From positions 1 to 5,804 of the forward strand of contig CAMTNN010000105.1 in NCBI GenBank assembly GCA_947073895.1: a DNA stretch of 5,804 nt. The letters are read 5' to 3'. This DNA is from an uncultured cyanobacterium (GTDB lineage Bacteria > Cyanobacteriota > Vampirovibrionia > Gastranaerophilales > Gastranaerophilaceae). The position numbers and the translations under genes were made by a program. The notes under the pieces were generated by a model. It did not search any database and was not told the origin of the DNA. It saw only the letters and a program-made list of their open reading frames with translations. Position 1 is the first letter of the stretch; every line of letters begins with the position of its first letter. This document shows positions 1 through 5,144 of this stretch, in pieces.

Positions 1-920
1 CACAAGGCTACGGACAGGGCATGAACCTAGTAGATTCCGGATGCAATGTTGTTTTTGGGCTTAGACAAGGGGGAAAATCAGACATTAAGGCTCGTGATTA
101 TGGACTTAAAACAATGCCGATTACTGATGCCGTAAAATGGGCAGATATAATACAAATCCTTATTCCGGATGAAGTTCAAGCAAAAGTTTACAAAGAAGAA
201 ATTGAGCCAAACTTAAGAGAAGGTCAGTATTTAATGTTCTCTCACGGGTTCAATATTCACTATGGATTTATCACACCTCCTAATGGAGTAAAAGTTATAA
301 TGGTTGCTCCTAAAGCTCCAGGACATACTGTAAGAAGTGAATATGTTGCAGGAAAAGGGGTTCCAGCTTTAGTAGCAGGAGATGACAAAGAATTATCACT
401 ATCTTATGCTGCAGCAATCGGCTCAGGTCGCACCGGAATTATTGAAACAACTTTCAAAGAAGAAACCGAAACAGATTTATTTGGAGAGCAGGCCGTTCTT
501 TGCGGTGGTTGCGATGCACTTATTAAAACAGCATTTGAAACCCTTGTTGAAGCAGGATATTCACCTTATATGGCTTACTTTGAAGTTTGTCACGAATTAA
601 AACTTATTGTCGACTTGATTTACGAAGGCGGAATTGAAGATATGCATTATTCTGTTTCTAATAACGCAGAATACGGTGATTACACCCGTGGCAGCAGAAT
701 TATTGACTCTGAAACTAAAAACAGAATGAAAACAATTCTTGCAGAAATTCAAGATGGAAGTTACGCAAAAGAATTTATGAACGAATTTAATTCAGGCGGG
801 GGCAAATTTAATGAACTAAGAAAAGCTTCTGAAGGACATTTAATCGAAAAAGTCGGCTCTGAAATTCGTTCATCATTCCAATGGAATAAGGGTAAATTGA
901 TTGATAAAACGAAAAACTAA
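1..920 (+). CDS. ilvC: Ketol-acid reductoisomerase (class I), 5' partial
   Basis: Catalyses the second step of valine, leucine and isoleucine synthesis in the cytoplasm: Mg2+-dependent alkyl migration plus NAD(P)H reduction of 2-acetolactate or 2-aceto-2-hydroxybutyrate. The frame is open to the left edge (first full codon at 3, reading QGYGQGMNL), so the ATG at 21 is not the true start: it sits inside the Rossmann nucleotide-binding loop, and roughly 30 N-terminal residues are missing. Numbering from that Met, I see the cofactor loop GLRQGGKS (13-20; the basic and Ser residues fit NADPH), FSHGFNIHY with the conserved His75, PKAPGHTVR (97-105), the metal ligands Asp152 and Glu156 in DLFGEQ, Glu188 and Glu192 in YFEVCHELK, and substrate Ser213 in SNNAEYGD. 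The protein ends soon after the single C-terminal knot domain (SSFQW), so it is the short class I form, not the long class II form of E. coli. No other ilv or leu gene is visible; upstream partners may lie outside. Confidence 0.96.
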   Translation, partial: QGYGQGMNLVDSGCNVVFGLRQGGKSDIKARDYGLKTMPITDAVKWADIIQILIPDEVQAKVYKEEIEPNLREGQYLMFSHGFNIHYGFITPPNGVKVIMVAPKAPGHTVRSEYVAGKGVPALVAGDDKELSLSYAAAIGSGRTGIIETTFKEETETDLFGEQAVLCGGCDALIKTAFETLVEAGYSPYMAYFEVCHELKLIVDLIYEGGIEDMHYSVSNNAEYGDYTRGSRIIDSETKNRMKTILAEIQDGSYAKEFMNEFNSGGGKFNELRKASEGHLIEKVGSEIRSSFQWNKGKLIDKTKN

Positions 921-934
921 TATTGCCTAATCAG

Positions 935-961
935 GTTATGGTTTTTGCCAACAACTTTTTT
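935..961 (+). terminator. Weak candidate intrinsic terminator after ilvC
   Basis: GTT (935-937) and TGG (939-941) can pair with CCA (948-950) and AAC (953-955) across a 6-nt loop and a small internal loop, followed directly by six T (956-961). The position, 15 nt after the ilvC stop, fits a terminator, but the stem is short and imperfect. Read-through into the next gene is quite possible. Confidence 0.35.
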
Positions 962-971
962 AAAATATAAG
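945..971 (+). promoter_or_regulatory. Candidate sigma-70-type promoter for the Cys-rich protein gene
   Basis: TTGCCA (945-950) matches the -35 consensus at five of six bases and TATAAG (966-971) matches the -10 consensus at five of six. The spacer is 15 nt, shorter than the preferred 17, and the -35 overlaps the weak terminator stem of ilvC. In AT-rich DNA such matches arise by chance, so this is tentative. Confidence 0.25.
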
Positions 972-979
972 TGTACGAA

Positions 980-995
980 AAATACGCACGTATTT
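980..995. promoter_or_regulatory. Inverted repeat, possible operator
   Basis: AAATACG-CA-CGTATTT is a perfect 7-bp inverted repeat with a 2-nt centre. It lies between the candidate -10 box and the Shine-Dalgarno site of the Cys-rich gene. A 2-nt loop is too tight for a good RNA hairpin, so the symmetry reads better as a DNA site for a dimeric regulator. The regulator is unknown. Confidence 0.4.
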
Positions 996-1000
996 AAAAA

Positions 1001-1005
1001 AGGAG
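1001..1005 (+). promoter_or_regulatory. Shine-Dalgarno site fixing the Cys-rich protein start
   Basis: AGGAG lies 6 nt before the ATG at 1012. This spacing, together with the immediate MKKTL signal-peptide start, picks this reading frame over a different overlapping frame that opens at 945 and has no such site. Confidence 0.85.
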
Positions 1006-1011
1006 TTAACA

Positions 1012-1296
1012 ATGAAAAAAACATTATCTGTATTAGCTGTATTAGGGATTATTGCTACTGCTTCTATGCAAAGTGCAAACGCTTTTGGTTGGTCAAACTT
1101 AAATCCTGCAACTTGGTTTGGCAGCGGTAAATGTGGTTGTGAAAAACCAAAATGCGGTTGCGAAAAGCATAAAAAATGCGATCCATGTGCTACCGGTTAC
1201 GCTGCACCATGTGAAGTAAAAACACCTTGCACACCATGTCAGAAAGCACAGCCAACTTGTGATCCTTGTGACAGATTACAACAAATGAATCGTTAA
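1012..1296 (+). CDS. Small exported cysteine-rich protein, function unknown
   Basis: A 94-aa protein that I do not recognise. Residues 1-24 form a typical Sec signal peptide: MKK, a hydrophobic core (LSVLAVLGIIATA), then SANA with likely cleavage before Phe25. There is no lipobox Cys near the cleavage site, so the mature product should be a soluble periplasmic or extracellular protein of about 70 residues. It has 11 cysteines (41, 43, 48, 50, 56, 59, 67, 73, 76, 83, 86), all after an aromatic FGW...WFG stretch. The cysteines fall in two tandem KCGCEK units (40-45, 47-52) and three CxPC motifs (CDPC 56-59, CTPC 73-76, CDPC 83-86). The linker residues are rich in Lys, Pro and Glu. Metal binding or a disulfide-stabilised envelope peptide are both possible. 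The odd cysteine number could mean one free thiol or an intermolecular bridge. It has its own upstream palindrome and a strong terminator downstream, so it is probably a single-gene unit. Confidence 0.85.
   Translation: MKKTLSVLAVLGIIATASMQSANAFGWSNLNPATWFGSGKCGCEKPKCGCEKHKKCDPCATGYAAPCEVKTPCTPCQKAQPTCDPCDRLQQMNR
1129..1170 (+). repeat. Tandem 21-nt coding repeat (two copies)
   Basis: Two adjacent 21-nt units (1129-1149 and 1150-1170) encode KCGCEKP and KCGCEKH. They differ at 5 of 21 positions; three of these are silent third-base changes, and the last codon differs (Pro/His). This suggests an older in-frame duplication kept under selection for the Cys-Gly-Cys motif rather than a recent slippage event. 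Confidence 0.75.
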
Positions 1297-1307
1297 TCAT
1301 TAAATTT

Positions 1308-1339
1308 TAAAAGGATGTTATTTTTATAACATCCTTTTA
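1308..1339. terminator. Bidirectional intrinsic terminator between convergent genes
   Basis: A perfect 14-bp stem (1308-1321 with 1326-1339) closes a TTTT loop, with A tracts on one side and T tracts on the other, so it can work on both strands. It serves the Cys-rich gene (stop at 1296) on the plus strand. On the minus strand it overlaps the last codons of the acetyltransferase gene, whose TAA (1326-1324) falls at the loop. Confidence 0.88.
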
Positions 1340-1806
1340 TATTCCATTATGTAATCATCCATTACAAAACCATTGCCAATATCCGTTATATCTTCATCAA
1401 TAGTTTTAAATCCATATTTTAAATATGCATCAATTGTGTTTTTATTGTATTTATTAACAGTCAAACGAATTTTATCAAAACCAAACTTCTTAATTTCTTT
1501 AAAAGCAAGTTTACCATAACCATTATGACGAAATTCTTTTTTTATATAAAGCTTGGAAAGAAATAAATAATCTTCTTTAACAGAAATTCCAGTGTAACCA
1601 ATTATATCAGAATCAACCTTTATAAAATAATAAGTATAATTTTCATCTCGCATTTGATTCAATATAGCTGTTTCTGACTGAAATTTTTCAACCATATAAT
1701 CAATCTGTTCCGCTGTTAAAATACAAGGCCAATATTCATGCCATATTTCATTTGCCAGATTAGCTAACGAATTTATTTGGTTTATATTTACTTTAACTAA
1801 TTCCAT
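1324..1806 (-). CDS. GNAT-family N-acetyltransferase
   Basis: A 160-aa cytoplasmic protein with the size and motif order of a single GNAT domain, which moves an acetyl group from acetyl-CoA to an amine. The strongest evidence is the strand-loop-helix LYIKKEFRHNGYGKLAF (87-103), where RHNGYGK (93-99) is the pyrophosphate-binding loop (R/Q-x-x-G-x-G/A). It is followed by LTVNKYNKNTIDAYLKYGFK (115-134), the usual strand and helix before the C-terminal strand; Tyr128 is a candidate general acid. The N-terminal part IWHEYWPCILTAEQIDYMV (21-39) is typical of a widespread GNAT subgroup with unassigned substrates, so small molecule, polyamine or protein cannot be told apart. It is separated from the upstream decarboxylase operon by a terminator. 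I see no Shine-Dalgarno sequence before the ATG, so translation may be weak or leaderless-like. The next upstream ATG (1822-1820) is out of frame. Confidence 0.9.
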   Translation of the reverse strand: MELVKVNINQINSLANLANEIWHEYWPCILTAEQIDYMVEKFQSETAILNQMRDENYTYYFIKVDSDIIGYTGISVKEDYLFLSKLYIKKEFRHNGYGKLAFKEIKKFGFDKIRLTVNKYNKNTIDAYLKYGFKTIDEDITDIGNGFVMDDYIMEYKRML

Positions 1807-1820
1807 ATATTGATATTAAC

Positions 1821-1853
1821 ATAAAAAAGACCGGAATATCCGGTCTTTTTTAT
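1821..1853 (-). terminator. Intrinsic terminator of the decarboxylase operon
   Basis: A 15-bp stem (1821-1835 with 1839-1853) with a 3-nt loop and a GC-rich core (GACCGG/CCGGTC). On the minus strand it ends in a run of T, starting 20 nt after the oadB stop. It is a strong rho-independent terminator for the birA-oadGAB unit and lies in the leader of the acetyltransferase gene. Confidence 0.9.
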
Positions 1854-1882
1854 TATATTTACCCCATTATCCTTAGTGACAA
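1852..1882 (-). promoter_or_regulatory. Candidate promoter for the acetyltransferase gene
   Basis: On the minus strand TATAAT (1857-1852) is a perfect -10 box, and TTGTCA (1882-1877, inside the last codons of oadB) matches the -35 consensus at five of six. The spacer is 19 nt, longer than ideal. Transcription would start near 1845, inside the 5' arm of the terminator hairpin, so transcripts from here could not form the full stem and would escape termination. Confidence 0.4.
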
Positions 1883-3057
1883 AGTGCTAGCAATACACCG
1901 GCTGCCACAGCAGAACCGATAACACCTGCAACGTTAGGACCCATTGCGTGCATTAACAAGAAGTTTTGAGGGTTAGCCTCTAAACCAACTTTGTTAGCAA
2001 CACGTGCTGCCATTGGAACAGCTGAAACTCCTGCTGCACCAATAAGCGGGTTGATTTTTGTTTTTGAGAATAAGTTCATAATGTGAGCCATTATTACACC
2101 AGCAGCAGTTGCCACAGAGAATGCAATAATACCAAGAACAAGAATGAACAATGTTTGAACAGTTAAGAACTGGTCAGCTGATAATTTTGAACCTACAGAT
2201 AAGCCTAAGAATATTGTAACAATATTGATTAAAGCGTTCTGCATAGTGTCAGATAATCTATCAACAACACCGCATTCTTTACACAAGTTACCGAATGTCA
2301 ACGCACCTAGAAGAGGGCAAGCATCTGGTAAGAAGATTGCACAAAGAATCAAGATAACAAGAGGGAAAACAATTTTTTCTCTTTTTGAAACTTCTCTTAA
2401 CTGAGTCATTTGTATTTCTCTTTGTTTCTTTGTTGTCAAAGCCTTCATAATTGGCGGTTGAATTACAGGAACCAAAGCCATATATGAGTAAGCTGCAACA
2501 GCAATCGCACCTAATAATTCAGGAGCTAATTTTGAAGTAACAAAGATGGATGTAGGACCATCAGCACCACCAATAATACCAATAGCACCTGATTGAGGAA
2601 GTGTGAATCCGAATATGCAAAGTGCCATTAATAATGCACCAAAGATACCGAACTGAGCAGCACCACCTAAAAGTGCAGTCTTAGGGTTTGCAATCAACGG
2701 ACCGAAGTCTGTCATAGCACCAACACCCATAAAGATAATCAATGGGAATAATCCCTTGTGGATACCTGCTTCAAAGATAATGCCTAAGAAACCTGTAGGG
2801 CCTGCGATAGCTTCTCCCGGTGGCATAGGGATGTTTGATAATAATCCGCCGAATGCGATAGGAACCAATAATAGTGGTTCAAACTGTTTTTTGATACCTA
2901 ACCATAGTAGGAATAAACAGATTAAAATCATTATCCAGCTGCCGTGCATGTGTAAGATTTGTTCAAATCCACTCAAAGAAGGGTCAGCAGGTTGAACAAA
3001 GTTCATAATACCTGTTGAGTTCCATAGGGATGTTAAACCGTCTTGAATATTCATCAT
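1873..3057 (-). CDS. oadB: Sodium-pumping decarboxylase, beta subunit (OadB family)
   Basis: A 394-aa polytopic inner-membrane protein that decarboxylates carboxybiotin carried by the alpha subunit and couples this to Na+ export. The whole length matches the OadB/MmdB/GcdB family. Key blocks are [18 protein letters not shown] (56-73), [17 protein letters not shown] (109-125), IIGGADGPT (161-169) with the essential Asp166, the [14 protein letters not shown] segment (189-202) with Tyr192, and [19 protein letters not shown] (334-352) with Asn336, Ser345 and Arg352. These correspond to Asp203, Tyr229, Asn373, Ser382 and Arg389 of the Klebsiella protein with a constant offset of 37, from a shorter region before residue 100. 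It is somewhat shorter than the Klebsiella protein but complete. Beta subunits serve oxaloacetate, methylmalonyl-CoA, glutaconyl-CoA and malonate systems alike, so this gene alone does not set the substrate. It starts 18 nt after the alpha gene. The ORF begins Met-Met; the first Met has the better spacing to the Shine-Dalgarno site. Confidence 0.96.
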   Translation of the reverse strand: MMNIQDGLTSLWNSTGIMNFVQPADPSLSGFEQILHMHGSWIMILICLFLLWLGIKKQFEPLLLVPIAFGGLLSNIPMPPGEAIAGPTGFLGIIFEAGIHKGLFPLIIFMGVGAMTDFGPLIANPKTALLGGAAQFGIFGALLMALCIFGFTLPQSGAIGIIGGADGPTSIFVTSKLAPELLGAIAVAAYSYMALVPVIQPPIMKALTTKKQREIQMTQLREVSKREKIVFPLVILILCAIFLPDACPLLGALTFGNLCKECGVVDRLSDTMQNALINIVTIFLGLSVGSKLSADQFLTVQTLFILVLGIIAFSVATAAGVIMAHIMNLFSKTKINPLIGAAGVSAVPMAARVANKVGLEANPQNFLLMHAMGPNVAGVIGSAVAAGVLLALCH

Positions 3058-3066
3058 AATTTAAGT

Positions 3067-3072
3067 CCCCCT
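3067..3072 (-). promoter_or_regulatory. Shine-Dalgarno site of oadB
   Basis: AGGGGG on the minus strand lies 9 nt before the first ATG (3057) and 12 nt before the second (3054), which favours the first of the two adjacent Met codons. It fits inside the 18-nt gap after the alpha-subunit stop. Confidence 0.75.
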
Positions 3073-3075
3073 ATA

Positions 3076-4887
3076 CTAACCGATAACTACCAATGCTTGA
3101 CCGGTTACAATTTTATCACCTTGAGAAACTTCAACAGATTGAACAACACCTGCTTTAGGTGATTTAACTTCTGTTTCCATTTTCATAGCTTCAACAACTA
3201 AAAGTACATCACCTTCAGCAACTTCGTCACCTTCAGCAACTTCTACTCTTAAAACGTTACCAGGTAATGCTGCGTTTACAGCTTCGCCGTCGCCTGAGCC
3301 TGTTGAAGCTTTAGCTTCGATACCTGCTTTAACAGCGATATCAAATTCTTTACCGTTAACAACAGCTTTTTTATCACCGTCAAGTTTAACAGCGTAGTTT
3401 TTACCGTTAACTTTAACTGTGTATTCACCTGTTGAAGATGCTTGAGCTGCCGGAGCAGAAGCTGCTGCAGCTGATGTTTTATTAACAGAAATAGTGCCTT
3501 TTCCTAGTAAGAAGTCGATACCTTTATCTACGTTACCATCTTTACAAGCTGCAGCAATGAACAAGTTTTCATCAGTAACAGGAAGTCCTGCAGCTTTTAG
3601 TCTTTCTTCAGCTGCTTTAAGACCTTTTTCAGGGTCTTTTTCATTAATATCAACAACTTTTTCAGTAGTTGGAGCCATGTTCATTTTTTCTTCAGCCCAT
3701 TTTACTAATTCAGGATCAGGTTCACATGGAGTTTTACCAAAGTAACCAAGAACCATCTTAGCGTAACCCGGGTTAGCCATTTTCCAAGGGCCTTGAGTAG
3801 CGTTCAAGAATGCTTGTTGAGCGTAGAACTGAGAAACAGGAGTTACAGAAGTACCGAAACCGCCTCTTTCAACACATTCTTTCATAGCCTTGATTAGATC
3901 AGGGAACTTATCCAACATACCCATATCTTTTAATTGGTTAACAGTTGTAGCTGTTGCACCGCCTGGAAGTGGAGCTTGAATAAGAATTGGGTTAACCGCC
4001 AAAGAAATTGGAGAAATTGGGTAATCTTTCATACATTCTTTAAAGATTTCTTCTGTTTCCATAATCTTAGCAATATCTAAGCCTAAATCGTATTCAGTAC
4101 CTTTTAGAGCATGCCACATAGAAATAATATCAGGTTGACCTGTACCGCCTGAAACAGGTTTCATAGCCAAGTCGATACCATCAGCACCACCATCAAGAGC
4201 TGCAAGATAAGCTGCTAAGCCTGTACCTGCTGTTTCGTGAGAGTGGAATCTAATATGAGCATCTTGACCTAATAATTCACGTGCCATTTTAACTGTTTCG
4301 TAAACTTTTCTAGGGTTTGAAGTACCTGATGCATCTTTGAATGCTAATGAATCAAACGGTAGACCTGAATCAAGAATATTTCTCAAAACTTTTTCGTAAA
4401 ATGCAACGTCATGAGCACCTTCACAACCGAATGGAAGCTCCATTAATGTAATAGTTACCTCATGTTGCATACCGTGTTTTTTAATTGAATTTGCTGAATC
4501 AATTAAGTTATTGACATCGTTTAAAGCATCGAAGTTTCTAACAACGTTAACACCGTGTTTTGCAAACATTTTTGCGTGCAAATCAATAACGTTACGTGGC
4601 TGAGAGTTAAGACCTACTACGTTTACACCACGAGCTAGTGATTGTAATTTAACATCAGGACCAACAGCTTCTCTAATTTTGTCCATAGTTTCAAACGCGT
4701 TTTCATTACAGAAAAATATTGGAGCTTGGAATCTTGCACCACCTGCTGTTTCAAAGTGTTTAAGACCAGCACCTACAGCTGCTTGAAGTGCAGGAATAAA
4801 GTCTTCTACTAAAACTTTTGCCCCGTAAATTGATTGGAAGCCATCACGAAATGATGTATCCATAACTTTAATAAGTTTTTTTGACAT
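3076..4887 (-). CDS. oadA: Biotin-dependent carboxyltransferase alpha subunit (OadA/PycB-like), substrate uncertain
   Basis: A 603-aa cytoplasmic subunit that transfers a carboxyl group from an acid to its own biotin, then hands carboxybiotin to the beta pump. Residues 1-290 form the HMGL-like TIM barrel: DTSFRDGFQS (10-19, with Arg14, Asp15 and Gln18), RGVNVVG (86-92), FKDASG (183-188, with Lys184 in the place of the carbamylated metal-site lysine), HSH (215-217) as metal ligands, and SGGTGQP (246-252) with the catalytic-type Thr249. Residues 290-460 match the conserved PYC/OADA helical region. An Ala/Pro-rich linker (471-487), a beta segment with two VNGK units (493-513) and a biotinyl domain (about 535-603) follow, with EAMKMETEV and biotinylated Lys569. 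There is no biotin carboxylase domain, so it takes the carboxyl from a donor rather than from bicarbonate. The barrel is divergent: ETAGGARF replaces the usual EVWGGATF, and Leu93 replaces the pocket Tyr. Related proteins are often annotated as pyruvate carboxylase subunit B or biotin attachment protein. Oxaloacetate is the default substrate from context, not proven. Confidence 0.9.
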   Translation of the reverse strand: MSKKLIKVMDTSFRDGFQSIYGAKVLVEDFIPALQAAVGAGLKHFETAGGARFQAPIFFCNENAFETMDKIREAVGPDVKLQSLARGVNVVGLNSQPRNVIDLHAKMFAKHGVNVVRNFDALNDVNNLIDSANSIKKHGMQHEVTITLMELPFGCEGAHDVAFYEKVLRNILDSGLPFDSLAFKDASGTSNPRKVYETVKMARELLGQDAHIRFHSHETAGTGLAAYLAALDGGADGIDLAMKPVSGGTGQPDIISMWHALKGTEYDLGLDIAKIMETEEIFKECMKDYPISPISLAVNPILIQAPLPGGATATTVNQLKDMGMLDKFPDLIKAMKECVERGGFGTSVTPVSQFYAQQAFLNATQGPWKMANPGYAKMVLGYFGKTPCEPDPELVKWAEEKMNMAPTTEKVVDINEKDPEKGLKAAEERLKAAGLPVTDENLFIAAACKDGNVDKGIDFLLGKGTISVNKTSAAAASAPAAQASSTGEYTVKVNGKNYAVKLDGDKKAVVNGKEFDIAVKAGIEAKASTGSGDGEAVNAALPGNVLRVEVAEGDEVAEGDVLLVVEAMKMETEVKSPKAGVVQSVEVSQGDKIVTGQALVVIG

Positions 4888-4894
4888 TGTTATA

Positions 4895-4903
4895 CCTTTC
4901 CTT
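4895..4903 (-). promoter_or_regulatory. Shine-Dalgarno site of the alpha-subunit gene
   Basis: AAGGAAAGG on the minus strand holds two overlapping purine cores, 7 and 11 nt before the ATG at 4887, inside the 20-nt gap after the gamma-subunit stop. This supports the chosen start MSKKLIKVMD, which also places the first barrel motif at the expected position. Confidence 0.7.
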
Positions 4904-4907
4904 TTAA

Positions 4908-5144
4908 TTACTTTTTAAACATAGCTGCAACAATAGCTGCCGCGATTTCTGAGTCGTCGGAAGCTGCTATTTTTTTAGCTCTTCCTCCTGCAACTTGAGG
5001 CACTGCTTCAGGGAAAATTTGGTTTAATTTTCCAACAATAGCAGACATAACATGCATTGAGGCGATTGTAATGCATAAAAATGCAAGTACAGTTCCCATT
5101 CCAATACACATTACGGAAATGCCTTGAACTAATAATTCATTCAT
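4908..5144 (-). CDS. oadG: Sodium-pumping decarboxylase, gamma subunit (OadG family)
   Basis: A 78-aa membrane-anchor subunit that holds the alpha subunit on the beta pump. Residues about 5-30 are one hydrophobic helix with the family pattern GISVMCIGMGTVLAFLCI (8-25), followed by the amphipathic HVMSAIVGKLNQIF stretch (31-44). A short linker (PEAVPQVAGGRAKK, 45-58) leads to the tail DDSEIAAAIVAAMFKK (63-78), the acidic-plus-Ala/Ile helix common at the C-terminus of OadG/MmdD/GcdD-type gamma subunits. Sequence conservation in this family is low, and the call rests on the helix pattern, the tail and the position directly before the alpha and beta genes. The order gamma-alpha-beta is the same as in the enterobacterial oad operon. 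Its ATG overlaps the ligase TGA (ATGA), with an AGGAG site inside the ligase gene, so the two are probably translationally coupled. Confidence 0.88.
   Translation of the reverse strand: MNELLVQGISVMCIGMGTVLAFLCITIASMHVMSAIVGKLNQIFPEAVPQVAGGRAKKIAASDDSEIAAAIVAAMFKK
5141..5144 (-). other. ATGA stop-start overlap of birA and oadG
   Basis: The gamma-subunit ATG (5144-5142) shares two bases with the ligase TGA (5143-5141). This is a classic coupling junction, meaning ribosomes finishing the ligase can restart on the gamma gene. Confidence 0.95.

Noticed and set aside
21..23. ATG as the true start of ilvC
   Set aside because: It falls within the Rossmann loop; the in-frame upstream codons read QGYGQG, the expected continuation of the GxGxxG region.
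382..600. Open frame on the plus strand inside ilvC
   Set aside because: It lies fully inside the well-conserved ilvC frame, has low-complexity Lys/Leu/Gln composition and no ribosome site.
945..1130. Open frame on the plus strand across the leader and start of the Cys-rich gene
   Set aside because: It is out of frame with the gene that has a good AGGAG site and signal peptide; its translation looks like a shifted reading of that gene.
1129..1170. Tandem repeats as a CRISPR-like or mobile-element repeat
   Set aside because: There are only two adjacent 21-nt units, in frame, with mainly silent differences and no spacers; they are a coding repeat.
2756..2995. Open frame on the plus strand opposite oadB
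   Set aside because: It is antisense to a clearly conserved membrane protein and shows no start signal or family features.
3494..3745. Open frame on the plus strand opposite the alpha-subunit gene
   Set aside because: The Ser/Phe-rich product is the antisense shadow of Lys/Glu/Ala-rich coding sequence.
3076..4887. Alpha-subunit gene as 2-isopropylmalate or citramalate synthase, given the nearby ilvC
   Set aside because: These share the HMGL-like barrel, but here FKDASG, the PYC/OADA conserved region and the MKM biotin domain, plus the beta and gamma neighbours, fix it as a biotin-dependent carboxyltransferase.
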